From: UBA4615 sp046046245
Lineage (GTDB): Bacteria; Pseudomonadota; Gammaproteobacteria; Burkholderiales; Burkholderiaceae_E
Reading direction: 5' to 3'
Assembly: GCA_046046245.1 (NCBI GenBank)
Contig: JBJOKE010000059.1
Span: forward strand, 1-64,000
Length of the DNA: 64,000 nucleotides
Shown piece by piece: positions 35,579-48,247 of the stretch. The position numbers and the translations under genes were made by a program. Below the pieces are notes generated by a model. The model had not been told where the DNA came from, did no database searches, and saw only the letters and a list, made by a program, of their open reading frames with translations. How positions within the stretch are numbered: the stretch's first letter is position 1; each line of letters opens with the position of its first letter.

Positions 35579-36457
35579 CGTAGCGCGCGAACAGCACCTG
35601 CGTGCCGTCACGCGCCCGCCCCTCGGCCACCAGCGCGTCGTACAGCCGCTTCGCGAGCGCCAGCCCGGGCAGCTCGAGCCCCATCCGCCCGGCCTCGGCC
35701 AGCGCCAGCCCCAGGTCCTTCACGAAGTGCTCGGTGAAGAAGCCGGCCGCGTAGTCGCCCTTCAGCATCCGGGGCCCCATCGCATCGAGCAGGAAGCTGC
35801 CGGCCGCGCCGCCGCGGATCGACCCCAGGACGGTCGAGGCGTCGAGCCCCGCGCGGCGCGCGTAGGCGAGGCCCTCGGCCACGCCCATCATCGTCGACGC
35901 GATCACGATCTGGTTCGCGAGCTTGGCGTGCTGGCCGGCGCCGGGTCCGCCCTGCCGCACGACGTTGGCCCCCATCCGCTCCAGCAGCGGGCGCGCACGC
36001 TCGAACGCGGCCGCGTCGCCGCCGGTCATGATCGACAGCCGCGCCTCGCGGGCGCCGACGTCGCCGCCCGAGACCGGTGCGTCGAGCGACTGCAGCCCGC
36101 GCGCGGCCGCCGCCGCGGCGATCCGTACCGCGAGGTCTGGGCTCGAGGTCGTCATGTCGATGAGCAGCGCACCGGGCCGCGCGCGCTCGACGATGCCGCC
36201 CGGCCCGAGGTACAGCGTCTCGACGTCGGACGGGAAGCCGACGATGGTGATCACCACGTCGGCATGGGCGGCCGCCTCGCCCGCGGACGGGTACCAGGCC
36301 GCGCCCTGCGCGAGCAGCGGCTCGGCACCGGCGCGCGAGCGGTTGTGCAGGTGCATCCGGTGGCCGGCGCGCTGCAGGTGGCCGGCCATGTGCCGGCCCA
36401 TCAGGCCCAGGCCGACGAAGGCGACGTCGGGCGTCGCGGCGGGTGCGGCATCGGTGC

Positions 36458-36461
<4 letters not shown>
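35571..36461 (-). CDS. NAD(P)-dependent beta-hydroxyacid dehydrogenase
   Basis: 296 residues of the 3-hydroxyisobutyrate / tartronate-semialdehyde reductase family. Cofactor loop VAFVGLGLMGRHMAGHL; substrate loop SLDAPVSGGDVGAREARLSIM; catalytic Lys in GAGQHAKLANQI. It could reduce tartronate semialdehyde (glyoxylate pathway) or oxidise a 3-hydroxyacid. It is the last gene of the long ABC/molybdenum hydroxylase operon and overlaps the large subunit gene by four bases. Confidence 0.85.
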
Positions 36462-39301
<2,840 letters not shown>

Positions 39302-39305
<4 letters not shown>

Positions 39306-40170
39306 CGTCGTGCTCCCGCGCGGGCGCGCGCCGCCTCGAGCGCGCGCGCCACCATCGTGCCGACCAGCTCGCGCCGGTAGTCGGCGGGCACGCGCGGCAC
39401 GTCCTCGATCCGGACCGCGTCGCGCGCCGCGGCGGCGACCGCCGCGTCCCAGGCCGCGTCGGCCCTGCGGCCGGCCTGCGCGGCGGCGATCGCGTCGAGC
39501 ACGACGGGCGTGGCACCGACGCCGCCCACGCCGAGCCGCAGGCGCCGCACCGCGCCGCCGTCGAGCTCGAGCGCGACCGCGGCGGACGCGATCGCGAAGT
39601 CGCCGGTGCGGCGCGCGAACGCGCGATACGCCGCGCCTTCGCCGCGCGCGGCGGCCGGGAAGCGGACCGCGACGATCAGCTCGTCGGGTGCGAGCCCGGT
39701 GGTCATCACCGCGACGAAGAACGACGCCGCGGGCAGGCTGCGGCGGCCGCACGCGCTCGCCACCTCGATCGTCGCGCCGAGGGTCGCGGCGACGAGGGGC
39801 CACTGCGCGGCCGGGTCGGCATGCGCGAGGCTGCCCCCCACGGTGCCGCGCTGGCGGATCGCGTAGTGGCCGATGGTGGCCGCAGCCTCGGCGAGCAGCG
39901 GACAGCGCTCCAGCACGCGCTCGTCGGTCTCCAGCTCGTGGTGGCGGACCATCGCGCCGACCTCGATCGCATCCCCGTCGAACCGGATCGTGCGCAGTGC
40001 GTGCAGGTCGCCGAGGTCGACGAGCTCGGCCGGCTGCGCGAGCCGCAGGTTCATCATCGGCACGAGGCTCTGGCCGCCCGCGATCGGCTTGGCCGCGTCG
40101 CCGTGCTCGGCGAGCAGCGCGAGTGCCGCGTCGAGCGACGCCGGCCGGTGGTAGCGGAACGCGGCCGGCT

Positions 40171-40174
<4 letters not shown>
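39302..40174 (-). CDS. Molybdenum hydroxylase FAD subunit (CoxM-like)
   Basis: 290 residues from GTG 40174. FAD-binding motifs IAGGQSLVPMMNLRLAQP and TIGHYAIRQRGTVGGSLAHADPAA are typical. It delivers electrons to the final acceptor. Its start overlaps the stop of the ABC ATPase gene (GTGA at 40171-40174), which ties the redox enzyme to the importer in one translational unit. Confidence 0.92.
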
Positions 40175-41286
<1,112 letters not shown>

Positions 41287-41296
41287 GGCCCTCCCC

Positions 41297-42196
41297 TCAG
41301 CCCTTGACGGCGCCGGCCGTCAGACCGGAGACGATGTACCGCTCGAACAGGATCGCCACGATCACCGGCGGGATCACCGCGAGCACGCCCGCGGCATTGA
41401 TGAACGAGAAGCTGATGGTGAAGTCGGACGCGAACGATGCGACCACGATCGGCATCGTCTGCGAGGCCGGCGTCTGCGTGAACATCAGCGCGAGCAGGAA
41501 CTCGTTCCAGCTGGTGAGGAAGGTGAACAGCACCACCGCCACGAGCGAGGGCAGCGACAGCGGCAGGAACACCCGCGTCAGCGCCTGCCATCGCGTGCAG
41601 CCGTCGACGCGCGCGGCCTTGTCGAGCTCGTCGGGCAGGGACTCGAAGTAGCCGACCAGGATGAAGATCGAGAACGGCACGGTGACCGCGAGGTAGGTGA
41701 CGATCAGCGAGGACAGCGAATCGAGCATCCCGAGCTTGCGCACGAAGAGGAAGAACGGCACCACCAGCGCGATGTCCGGAATGACCCGCGTGGTGAGCAT
41801 CAGGTAGATCGACGCCTGCCGGCCGACGAAGCGGATCTTCGCGAGCGCGTAGGCCGCCGGCACCGCGACCAGCAGGTTCAGCACCACCACCGCCAGCGCC
41901 ACGACCAGGCTGTTCCACATCGAGGGCAGCAGGTTCTTCGCGGTCGACGGGATGAAGCCGCCGCTGGCGGCGTCGCGCTGGCGGCGGTTCTCGTAGGTGA
42001 CCTCGCGGGCATCGGCCTTGAAGATCGCCTCGAAGTTCTCGAGCGTGGGCTGGTGCGGGATCCAGTGCGGCGGCTTCGCGGTGATCTCGGACTCGCTCTG
42101 GAACGACGAGGACACCAGCCATGCGACCGGCGCGAGCACGTAGGCGAGGAAGAGGACCGAGGCGGCGAACAGGCCGAGGCGGCGCCAGGTCTTCAC
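41297..42196 (-). CDS. ABC sugar permease, MalG type
   Basis: 299 residues from GTG 42196, about six membrane helices. The EAA loop reads SLPDELDKAARVDGCTRWQALTRVFLPLSLP, of which DELDKAARVDG and VFLPLSLP are diagnostic. The periplasmic loop after the first helix is typical of MalG relatives. Start overlaps the stop of the MalF-type gene (GTGA). Confidence 0.93.
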   Translation of the reverse strand: MKTWRRLGLFAASVLFLAYVLAPVAWLVSSSFQSESEITAKPPHWIPHQPTLENFEAIFKADAREVTYENRRQRDAASGGFIPSTAKNLLPSMWNSLVVALAVVVLNLLVAVPAAYALAKIRFVGRQASIYLMLTTRVIPDIALVVPFFLFVRKLGMLDSLSSLIVTYLAVTVPFSIFILVGYFESLPDELDKAARVDGCTRWQALTRVFLPLSLPSLVAVVLFTFLTSWNEFLLALMFTQTPASQTMPIVVASFASDFTISFSFINAAGVLAVIPPVIVAILFERYIVSGLTAGAVKG

Positions 42197-43104
42197 AGCC
42201 GTCTCCCGAGCGTCCGGATGATCGCGAACGCGAGCAGGAAGGTCGCCACCGCCATGATGTAGGCGAGCGCCGAACCGGTGCCGAAGGAGAGCTTGCGGAA
42301 CGACTCGACGTAGACCTGCCAGGCGAGCACGTGCGAGGCCTCGGCCGGACCGCCCTCGGTGAGGATGAAGAACAGGTCGAAGTGCCGGACCGCCATCATC
42401 GTCTCGTAGATCATCACCAGCATGAAGCCGGGGCGCATCGACGGCAGCGTGACGTGCAGCAGGCGGCGCCAGACGTCGGCGCCGTCGACCTTCGCCGCCG
42501 CGTGCAGGTCGGCCGGGATGGATTTCAGCGTGACCAGCAGCAGGATCGTCGCGAGCGGTACCTCCTTCCAGACGAAGGCGTTCGCGATCAGCGGCAGCGT
42601 CTTGTCGGCATCGCCGAGCCAGACCATGTACTTGTCGATGAAGTCGAGCTGGTAGAGCAGGCCGTTGAGCGCGCCGTAGCCGGAGTCGTAGATCCACTTC
42701 CACATCAGCCCGTTGGCGACGTAGGGGATCGCCCACGGGACCAGCAGCATCGCGGACAGGAAGCGCCGGCCGCGGAACTCCTGGTCGAGCAGCAGCGCCA
42801 TCAGCGTGGCGATCACCATGATGGCGGCGACCGACATCACGGTGAACGACGCGGTCCGCGAGACGGACTCCCAGAACAGCGGGTCCTGGAAGACCTTCAC
42901 GTAGTTGCCGAACCAGACGAAGGGCACGCGGTGAGGCCGCGTGAGCTTCAGGTCGAACAGGCTGATCCAGAACGAGTAGAGGACCGGGAAGACCGCGACC
43001 ACGCCGAGCACGGCCATCATCGGCACCAGCAGCAGCATCGCGCTGCGCTGGTCGTAGCGACTGACCGGCAGGCGCAGCCGGCCGGTGGCGGGGGCGGCGC
43101 TCAC
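42193..43104 (-). CDS. ABC sugar permease, MalF type
   Basis: 303 residues from GTG 43104, chosen because GGGGAG lies six bases before it; a GTG nine codons upstream lacks one. About six helices. EAA loop: IPADLHAAAKVDGADVWRRL (domain interaction with the ATPase). 55 bases downstream of the binding-protein gene. Confidence 0.92.
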   Translation of the reverse strand: MSAAPATGRLRLPVSRYDQRSAMLLLVPMMAVLGVVAVFPVLYSFWISLFDLKLTRPHRVPFVWFGNYVKVFQDPLFWESVSRTASFTVMSVAAIMVIATLMALLLDQEFRGRRFLSAMLLVPWAIPYVANGLMWKWIYDSGYGALNGLLYQLDFIDKYMVWLGDADKTLPLIANAFVWKEVPLATILLLVTLKSIPADLHAAAKVDGADVWRRLLHVTLPSMRPGFMLVMIYETMMAVRHFDLFFILTEGGPAEASHVLAWQVYVESFRKLSFGTGSALAYIMAVATFLLAFAIIRTLGRRL

Positions 43105-43159
43105 GCGCCGCTCCCCGGTCGCGGCCCCCACGGCGCGCGGACGCGGGCCGCGGCGTGCA

Positions 43160-44476
43160 TCAGCTCTTCTTCAGGTCGTTCCACGCGGTCGCGGACCGCT
43201 TCAGCGCGTCGGCGACCGAGGTCTTGCCGAGGATCGCCGCCTGCCAGGCCGAGCCGTTGATCTCGTCCCACTCGCCGAACCAGCGCGACACCACGTCCTT
43301 CTTGCGCGCGAACTGCTGCTGCCGCTCGTACATCGCGATGTCCGAGTACTTGCTGTAGCTGGCGACGATGTCCGGATCCTTGAAGAGCGGCTTCACGCCG
43401 AAGCCCGCCCCCAGGTCGAGGAAGGCCATCTTCTGGAACGCGTACTGGCCGTCGGCCCTGCCGCCGAACCACTCCATCAGCTTCACGGCATTGGCGGCCC
43501 GGGTGCGGTCCTTGGCCGCGTGCGCGGTCAGGCCGTAGAAGCGCATCCAGCCGACGGTGGCGTTGCTGCCGCCGGGGCCGGCGGGCATCATCACCTGCCG
43601 GATGCCGCCGGCGACCTGCGACTGCGCCGGGTCGTTCAGCGAGCGGATCCGGTAGCGGGCGAGCAGCGCGAACGCGTGGTTGCCCGACGAGTAGGACTTC
43701 AGGCCGTTGAGCTCGCCGACCTCCACGCAGGCGGGCGAGACGATCTTGTGCTTCTGCACCGCGTCGACGATCCACTGCAGCGCCCTGACCGCGCCCTTCT
43801 GCGGGTCGGCCATCACCGCGTTGCCCGCGTCGTCGACGAAGCGGCCGCCGTGCGAGAAGACCATCGCGGACATGAACTCGATCAGCCAGCTCTCGCGGGC
43901 CATCGACAGCATCAGCGGGTACTCGATGCCCGAGGCCTTCAGCTTGAGCGACTGCTGCAGCACCTCGTCCCAGGTCTGCGGGGCGGCGCCGATGGCGGCC
44001 TTCTTCATCTTCGCGTCGTCCGCGAAGAAGGCCATGTAGTCGCTGTAGTAGGTCAGGCCGTACTGCTTGCCCTTGTAGCGGACCGAGTCGGTGCAGAAAC
44101 CGTCGACCTCGGCGTTGTACTTGAGCAGCTCGGGATAGCCGTCGATCGGCGCGAGCCAGCCGGCCTCGGCCCACTCGGGCAGCCAGCTGTCGGACACCCA
44201 GAGCAGGTCGATCGGCGCGTTGCCGACGAACCGGGTGACCATGGAGTCGCGGTACTGCGCCCAGGGCGCGTTGTTGTAGCTGACCTTCAGGCCGGTCTTC
44301 TTCTCGAAGGCGGCGATGTGGGCCTTGGTCTGGTCGACGCCGGCCGTCCAGCCGAAGTAGTTGATCGGCTCGGCCTGCTGCGCGATGCCCTGCGGCATCC
44401 ACGCCGCTGCGGCAGCGGCGCCGGCAGCCTGCACGAAGGACCTGCGGCCCGCGAGGGCCCCCTTGTTCTCGTCCAT
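43160..44476 (-). CDS. Periplasmic solute-binding protein, family 1 (sugar type)
   Basis: 438 residues with a Tat-like signal (GRRSFVQAAGAAAAAAWMPQ). Binding-protein features: INYFGWTAGVDQTKAHIAAFEK, IDLLWVSDSWLPEWAEAGW, TYYSDYMAFFADDAKMKK and WDEVLQQSLKLKASGI. It delivers substrate to the MalF/G/K-type importer. Despite its sugar-type family, coupling to a molybdenum hydroxylase suggests an oxidisable non-sugar ligand. First gene of the operon. Confidence 0.9.
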   Translation of the reverse strand: MDENKGALAGRRSFVQAAGAAAAAAWMPQGIAQQAEPINYFGWTAGVDQTKAHIAAFEKKTGLKVSYNNAPWAQYRDSMVTRFVGNAPIDLLWVSDSWLPEWAEAGWLAPIDGYPELLKYNAEVDGFCTDSVRYKGKQYGLTYYSDYMAFFADDAKMKKAAIGAAPQTWDEVLQQSLKLKASGIEYPLMLSMARESWLIEFMSAMVFSHGGRFVDDAGNAVMADPQKGAVRALQWIVDAVQKHKIVSPACVEVGELNGLKSYSSGNHAFALLARYRIRSLNDPAQSQVAGGIRQVMMPAGPGGSNATVGWMRFYGLTAHAAKDRTRAANAVKLMEWFGGRADGQYAFQKMAFLDLGAGFGVKPLFKDPDIVASYSKYSDIAMYERQQQFARKKDVVSRWFGEWDEINGSAWQAAILGKTSVADALKRSATAWNDLKKS

Positions 44477-44559
44477 TGCGCGGTCTCTCCCTGGGTGGAG
44501 CGTCGGCCCCGAGACGGGGCCGCGCTGCGCCGTGCGCGACGCGTTCCGACGCATGGCCG

Positions 44560-44589
44560 AGTATGGAGGCGCTCCGCACAAGTCGTCAA
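44560..44589 (-). promoter_or_regulatory. Probable promoter of the ABC/molybdenum hydroxylase operon
   Basis: Minus strand: -35 TTGACG (44589-44584), 18-base spacer, -10 CATACT (44565-44560), about 84 bases before the binding-protein ATG. The -35 lies within the palindrome at 44579-44600. Confidence 0.55.
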
Positions 44590-44600
44590 TTGACGACTTG
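44579..44600. promoter_or_regulatory. Perfect 22-bp palindrome, probable TetR operator
   Basis: CAAGTCGTCAA followed directly by its exact reverse complement, TTGACGACTTG. Eleven-base arms without spacer are a typical TetR-family operator. It lies 39 bases past the TetR gene stop and overlaps the -35 of the downstream operon, so bound repressor would block transcription. Confidence 0.8.
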
Positions 44601-44639
44601 CATCGCGGCGCCGAGGGCGGGCGGCCCCCGGGTCCGCGG

Positions 44640-45317
44640 TCAGGCGGGCGGGAGGACGGCGCGCAGGCCGCCGAGGAAGACGCGCACCTGCATCGCGATC
44701 ACCTCGTGGGGCGGCATCGGGTTGTCGTTGCCGTAGACGTGGCGGCGGATGGCGAGATGCGAGACCGCGCCGTGCAGCACCCAGCCGAGCTCGTTGGCGA
44801 CGGCCTTGTCGCGCGGCGCGCGCAGCCCCTGCTCGCGGGCGGCCTCGGCCACCACCACGCCCAGCATCCGAGTGATGACCGCGGCGATGTAGGCGGGCGC
44901 CATCGTCACCTCGGCGAGCGACGCGTGCAGGAAGAGCCGCAGCCACCCTCGCGTGGTGACCTCGTCGTAGTAGGTCCGGTAGAACTCGACCAGGCGGTCC
45001 TCCATCGGCCGGCGTCGGTCCTTGAGCGTGTCGATCCAGGTCTCGCGGAACGGGCCGGCGATGTGCTCGCGGTAGACCTCCTCGAGCAGTGCCGACTTGC
45101 TCGGGAACACGCTGTAGAGCAGCCGCTGCGAGACGCCGCAGGCGTCGGCGAGCGCGCGGGTCTGCGCGCCCAGCCCGTTCTCGGCGAAGAATTCGCGCGC
45201 CTTCGCGAGGATCTGGGCGCGGCGCTCCTCGCGCGGCATCCGCCGCTGCGCGGGCTTGCGCCGGCGCGCGGCGGCGGCCGGGGTGCGGGCGGGCTTCCTG
45301 GCGGGTGTCGGTGTCAT
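44640..45317 (-). CDS. TetR family transcriptional regulator
   Basis: 225 residues. A basic Ala/Arg/Lys-rich N-terminal tail of about 28 residues precedes the HTH: RRAQILAKAREFFAENGLGA, ALADACGVSQRLLYSVFPSKSALLEEVY. The ligand domain shares no clear match with a named subgroup. Placed directly upstream of the ABC/molybdenum hydroxylase operon, it is the likely repressor of that operon through the palindrome at 44579-44600; the ligand may be the imported substrate. Confidence 0.9.
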   Translation of the reverse strand: MTPTPARKPARTPAAAARRRKPAQRRMPREERRAQILAKAREFFAENGLGAQTRALADACGVSQRLLYSVFPSKSALLEEVYREHIAGPFRETWIDTLKDRRRPMEDRLVEFYRTYYDEVTTRGWLRLFLHASLAEVTMAPAYIAAVITRMLGVVVAEAAREQGLRAPRDKAVANELGWVLHGAVSHLAIRRHVYGNDNPMPPHEVIAMQVRVFLGGLRAVLPPA

Positions 45318-45395
45318 CGAAGGGCGGATGTCGTCGGCCGGCGATGATACCGTCGCCCCTCGGGCCACCCTACGGCCCGCACAGGGGGGAGACCG

Positions 45396-45707
45396 ATGAT
45401 CTGCGAGATGCGCACCTACACGCTGAAGCCCGGCCGCGTGCCGGCGTTCCTCGGGCACTACGAGCAGAACGGATTGCCGGTGATCGGCCGGTACGCGAAG
45501 CTGGTGGGTTGCTGGAGCACCGACTCGGGCACGCTGAACGCGGTGGTGTTCGTCTGGGCCTACGACGACTACGCGCACCGCTCGGCGCAGCGCGCGAAGC
45601 TCGCCCAGGATCCCGCGTGGCAGGCCTTCGTGCCGACGATCCTGCCGGACCTGGTCCACCAGGAGAGCGTGTTCCTGAACCCGGCGGCGTTCTCGCCGGT
45701 ACGCTGA
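45396..45707 (+). CDS. NIPSNAP family protein
   Basis: 103 residues, a single ferredoxin-like alpha/beta barrel domain. Hallmarks: ICEMRTYTLKPGRVPAFLGHYE at the start and HQESVFLNPAAFSP at the end. Bacterial NIPSNAP proteins often accompany catabolic genes but have no fixed function. Divergent from the TetR gene (78-base gap with a possible -10 GATACC). Confidence 0.85.
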   Translation: MICEMRTYTLKPGRVPAFLGHYEQNGLPVIGRYAKLVGCWSTDSGTLNAVVFVWAYDDYAHRSAQRAKLAQDPAWQAFVPTILPDLVHQESVFLNPAAFSPVR

Positions 45708-45727
45708 GGTTCGGCCGCCGCGACGCC

Positions 45728-46414
45728 TCAGGCCGAATCCTCGCGCAGCCGCCAGTCCGCCAGGGTCGTGTAGACCCGCCCCTCCGGAGACGGGTCGGTG
45801 CGCATCAGCACGAACCGGTCCGCCGTCCACCGCCACGGGCCGACCGGGTCCTCCGGCGGCTCGCCATCGCGCGGCGCGCTGCGCAGCAGCGTCACGTGCG
45901 GGGAGAAACCGCCGACCGGTCGGCGGGTGGGCAGGCCCGCACAGGCCCGGCGCAGCGCGGCGTTCAGCGCCGGCAGGCCGCGGGCGGGGGGCTCGGACGG
46001 GCCGATCCAGACGACGTCGCTGCCCGGGAAGCGGCCGAGGTGGTCGAGCGCGACCTCGAAGGGACCGGTCGCGCGCTGCGCCGCGTCGCCTGCGGCACGC
46101 AGCGCCGCCTCGTGGCCGGGCGGCAGCGGACCGAGGAACAGCAGGGTCATGTGCAGGCGCGGCGCGGGCTCGGCGCGGCCGCCGGTGACGTCGGGCAGCG
46201 TGCGCGCGAGCGCGGCGAGCGCATCGCGGATCGGGGGCGGCGGCAGCAGCGCGAAGAAGTGGTTGCGCGGTCGGTCCTCGGCGGCGGCCTCGGGCGCGTC
46301 GGGCGCACGCGGCTGCGGGCGCGGCGCGCGGCCGGCCGGGCCGGTGACCCGCGGCGCGCGGCCGGCCGAGCCGTTCGGCCGGTGCGCGGGCCGGTTCGGC
46401 GGCGGGCGGGTCAC
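45728..46414 (-). CDS. thpR: 2',3'-cyclic phosphodiesterase / RNA ligase-like protein ThpR
   Basis: 228 residues from GTG 46414. Two HxT motifs define the 2H phosphoesterase fold: LHMTLLFLG and SPHVTLLRSA, about 90 residues apart. Preceded by a 50-residue Pro/Arg/Ala-rich tail not seen in typical ThpR, so a later start is possible, though no better one was evident. GTGA overlap with the upstream flavin-binding gene. Confidence 0.83.
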   Translation of the reverse strand: MTRPPPNRPAHRPNGSAGRAPRVTGPAGRAPRPQPRAPDAPEAAAEDRPRNHFFALLPPPPIRDALAALARTLPDVTGGRAEPAPRLHMTLLFLGPLPPGHEAALRAAGDAAQRATGPFEVALDHLGRFPGSDVVWIGPSEPPARGLPALNAALRRACAGLPTRRPVGGFSPHVTLLRSAPRDGEPPEDPVGPWRWTADRFVLMRTDPSPEGRVYTTLADWRLREDSA

Positions 46415-47142
46415 GACGCCCCGTAGGCGCGGGCGTGGGCCGAGCGCAGGGCCTCTTCCAGCCGTTCGCCCGCCCGGTAGTCCGACAGCGTCGCGGGCCG
46501 CGCCACGCCCGGAAGGCGTCGCGCACACGGCTCGGGCTCGCCGATGACCGTCCTGACCGGCAGGCGTTCCGCGTGGATCGGCAGCGCGTAGTCCTCCTCG
46601 TCGTCGACCACGCCCCGCGCGCGGATCTTCGCCGAGGCGTCCTCGATGTCCATCCAGACCACCGATGTCGCCTTCAGTTCCTGCGGCGTCGTCGGCCGCA
46701 GCGTCGCCGTCCGCCCGGGGAAGAACCGGTCCACCATCATGGCCAGCGCCCGCGCCTTCTCGTCCGGATCCTCGAGCAGCCGGGCCGTGCCGAAGGTCAT
46801 GACCGACCGGTAGTCGGCCGAATGGTTGAACGCGGAGCGGGCCAGCACGAGGCTGTCGAAGTGCGTGACGGTCAGGCAGGCGCGCTCGCCAGCCGACAGG
46901 TTGCGCAGCATGCGGCTCGCGCTGCTGCCGTGCCAGTAGAGTCGGGACCCCTCGCGCCAGAACAGCGTCGGCGTGCAGAAGGGCTGGCCGTCGATGACGT
47001 AGGCGACGTGGCACAGGGCTGCGGCGTCGAGCAGTGCATGGACCGTGTCGTGGTCGTAGCGGGCCCGCTCGTGGAGGCGCCTGACCCGGTTCCTGTCCCC
47101 GACGGGATACCGGGCCGGGGCCGGCGACGCTGCTTCGGACAT
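46411..47142 (-). CDS. Pyridoxamine-phosphate-oxidase-like flavin-binding protein
   Basis: 243 residues with a split-barrel FMN-binding fold. Motifs: ARYDHDTVHALLDAAALCHVAYVIDGQPF (segment CHVAYVIDGQPF), LYWHGSSASRMLRNL, HSADYRSVMTFGTARLL. It resembles the nitroimidazole-resistance (NimA-like) subgroup. Reaction unknown. Translationally coupled to thpR. Confidence 0.83.
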   Translation of the reverse strand: MSEAASPAPARYPVGDRNRVRRLHERARYDHDTVHALLDAAALCHVAYVIDGQPFCTPTLFWREGSRLYWHGSSASRMLRNLSAGERACLTVTHFDSLVLARSAFNHSADYRSVMTFGTARLLEDPDEKARALAMMVDRFFPGRTATLRPTTPQELKATSVVWMDIEDASAKIRARGVVDDEEDYALPIHAERLPVRTVIGEPEPCARRLPGVARPATLSDYRAGERLEEALRSAHARAYGAS

Positions 47143-47217
47143 TCGATCTCCTGCTGGGGCCCGCCGTCCGACGGTCCGGGGGCGCTCGCGCCATTGTGCC
47201 GCAGGGCGCCCGGCGGA

Positions 47218-48108
47218 TCAGTCCGTGATCTCGTCCAGCACGTGCTGCTTGAACGCCTGCGCGAGCGGCGACAGGCGCTTGCCGGCAGGATGCACCACGT
47301 GCCAGGCCGAGGCCAGCGGAAAGCCCTCGACCTCGACGATGCCCACGCCGTTCTCCTTCTGGTGGCCGTGCAGCGCGTGGCGGGACAGCACGCCCACGCC
47401 GAGCCCGCCGGCCACCGACTCCTTGACCGCCTCGTTGCTGCCGAGCTCGAGCCGCACGTCCGGACGGAACCGGTGCGCGCGGAAGTGGCGGTCGACCGCC
47501 ATCCGCGTGCCCGAACCCTTCTCGCGAAGGATGAAGCGGCGCCCGGCGAGCGCCTCGAGCGGCACGTGCCGGCGCCGCAGCAGCGGGTCGGCGGTGGGGG
47601 CGACGACCACGATCGGGTTCGGCATGAAGACGCGGTCATCGAGGTCCATGTCGCGCGGCGGCATCGACATGATGTAGAGATCGTCCCGGTTCTCGCGCAG
47701 CCGCTGCACCACGCCGTCGCGGTTGAGGATCTCCAGCGCCACGTCGATCGCCGGGTGCCGGGCGCAGAACGAGCCGATCAGCCGCGGCATGAAGTACTTC
47801 GCGGTGCTCACCACGGCCACGTGCAGCTTGCCGCGCGCCAGGCCCTTGGCCGCGTCGATCCGCTGCTCGAAGGCCTCCCAGGCCTGCGAGATCGCGCGCG
47901 CGGTGTCGGCGAGCTCCCGGCCCGCGTCGGTCAGGTACAGCGTGCGGCCGACGATCTCGTAGAGCGGGAGCCCGACCGCGCCGGCGATCTCCTTGAGCTG
48001 CATCGACGCGGTGGGCTGGGACACGTGGGTGGCGCGCGCGGCCGCGGTCACGCTGCCGGTCTCGGCGAGCGCGAGGAAGAGCCGGAGCTGGCGGAAGGTC
48101 ACGTTCAT
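47218..48108 (-). CDS. CbbR-like LysR regulator of the bicarbonate transporter gene
   Basis: 296 residues from ATG 48108. It shares the opening MNVTFRQLR and other stretches (VSTAKYFMPRL, GSGTR, GLGVGVLSRHA) with the CbbR at 28779-29723, so the two are paralogues of one subfamily that also includes CmpR/CcmR. HTH: THVSQPTASMQLKEIAGAVG. Divergent from the SbtA-like gene, 139 bases apart, with a strong inverted repeat between; it probably controls inorganic-carbon uptake. Confidence 0.88.
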   Translation of the reverse strand: MNVTFRQLRLFLALAETGSVTAAARATHVSQPTASMQLKEIAGAVGLPLYEIVGRTLYLTDAGRELADTARAISQAWEAFEQRIDAAKGLARGKLHVAVVSTAKYFMPRLIGSFCARHPAIDVALEILNRDGVVQRLRENRDDLYIMSMPPRDMDLDDRVFMPNPIVVVAPTADPLLRRRHVPLEALAGRRFILREKGSGTRMAVDRHFRAHRFRPDVRLELGSNEAVKESVAGGLGVGVLSRHALHGHQKENGVGIVEVEGFPLASAWHVVHPAGKRLSPLAQAFKQHVLDEITD

Positions 48109-48156
48109 CCGGGCCTCGCAGGGGGACCGGCGGCGGCCGTCTGGGCCTCGGCGGTC

Positions 48157-48176
48157 ACATAGATAAAACTCTATGT
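48157..48176. promoter_or_regulatory. Inverted repeat, likely LysR operator
   Basis: ACATAGA-TAAAAC-TCTATGT: seven-base perfect arms around six bases, AT-rich against the GC-rich background. It lies between the CbbR-like gene and sbtA, 22 bases before the sbtA -35. Confidence 0.7.
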
Positions 48177-48197
48177 ACAAGCATCTCAGAATCGATT

Positions 48198-48226
48198 TTG
48201 CCTGATGCCACGCCGCTGCCTACGAT
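48198..48226 (+). promoter_or_regulatory. sbtA promoter
   Basis: -35 TTGCCT (48198-48203), 17-base spacer, -10 TACGAT (48221-48226). TTTGCCTGA and TGCCTAC here resemble TTTACCTGA and TGCCTAC at the cbbL promoter. Confidence 0.6.
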
Positions 48227-48247
48227 CGCCCCCACAAGGACATCACC

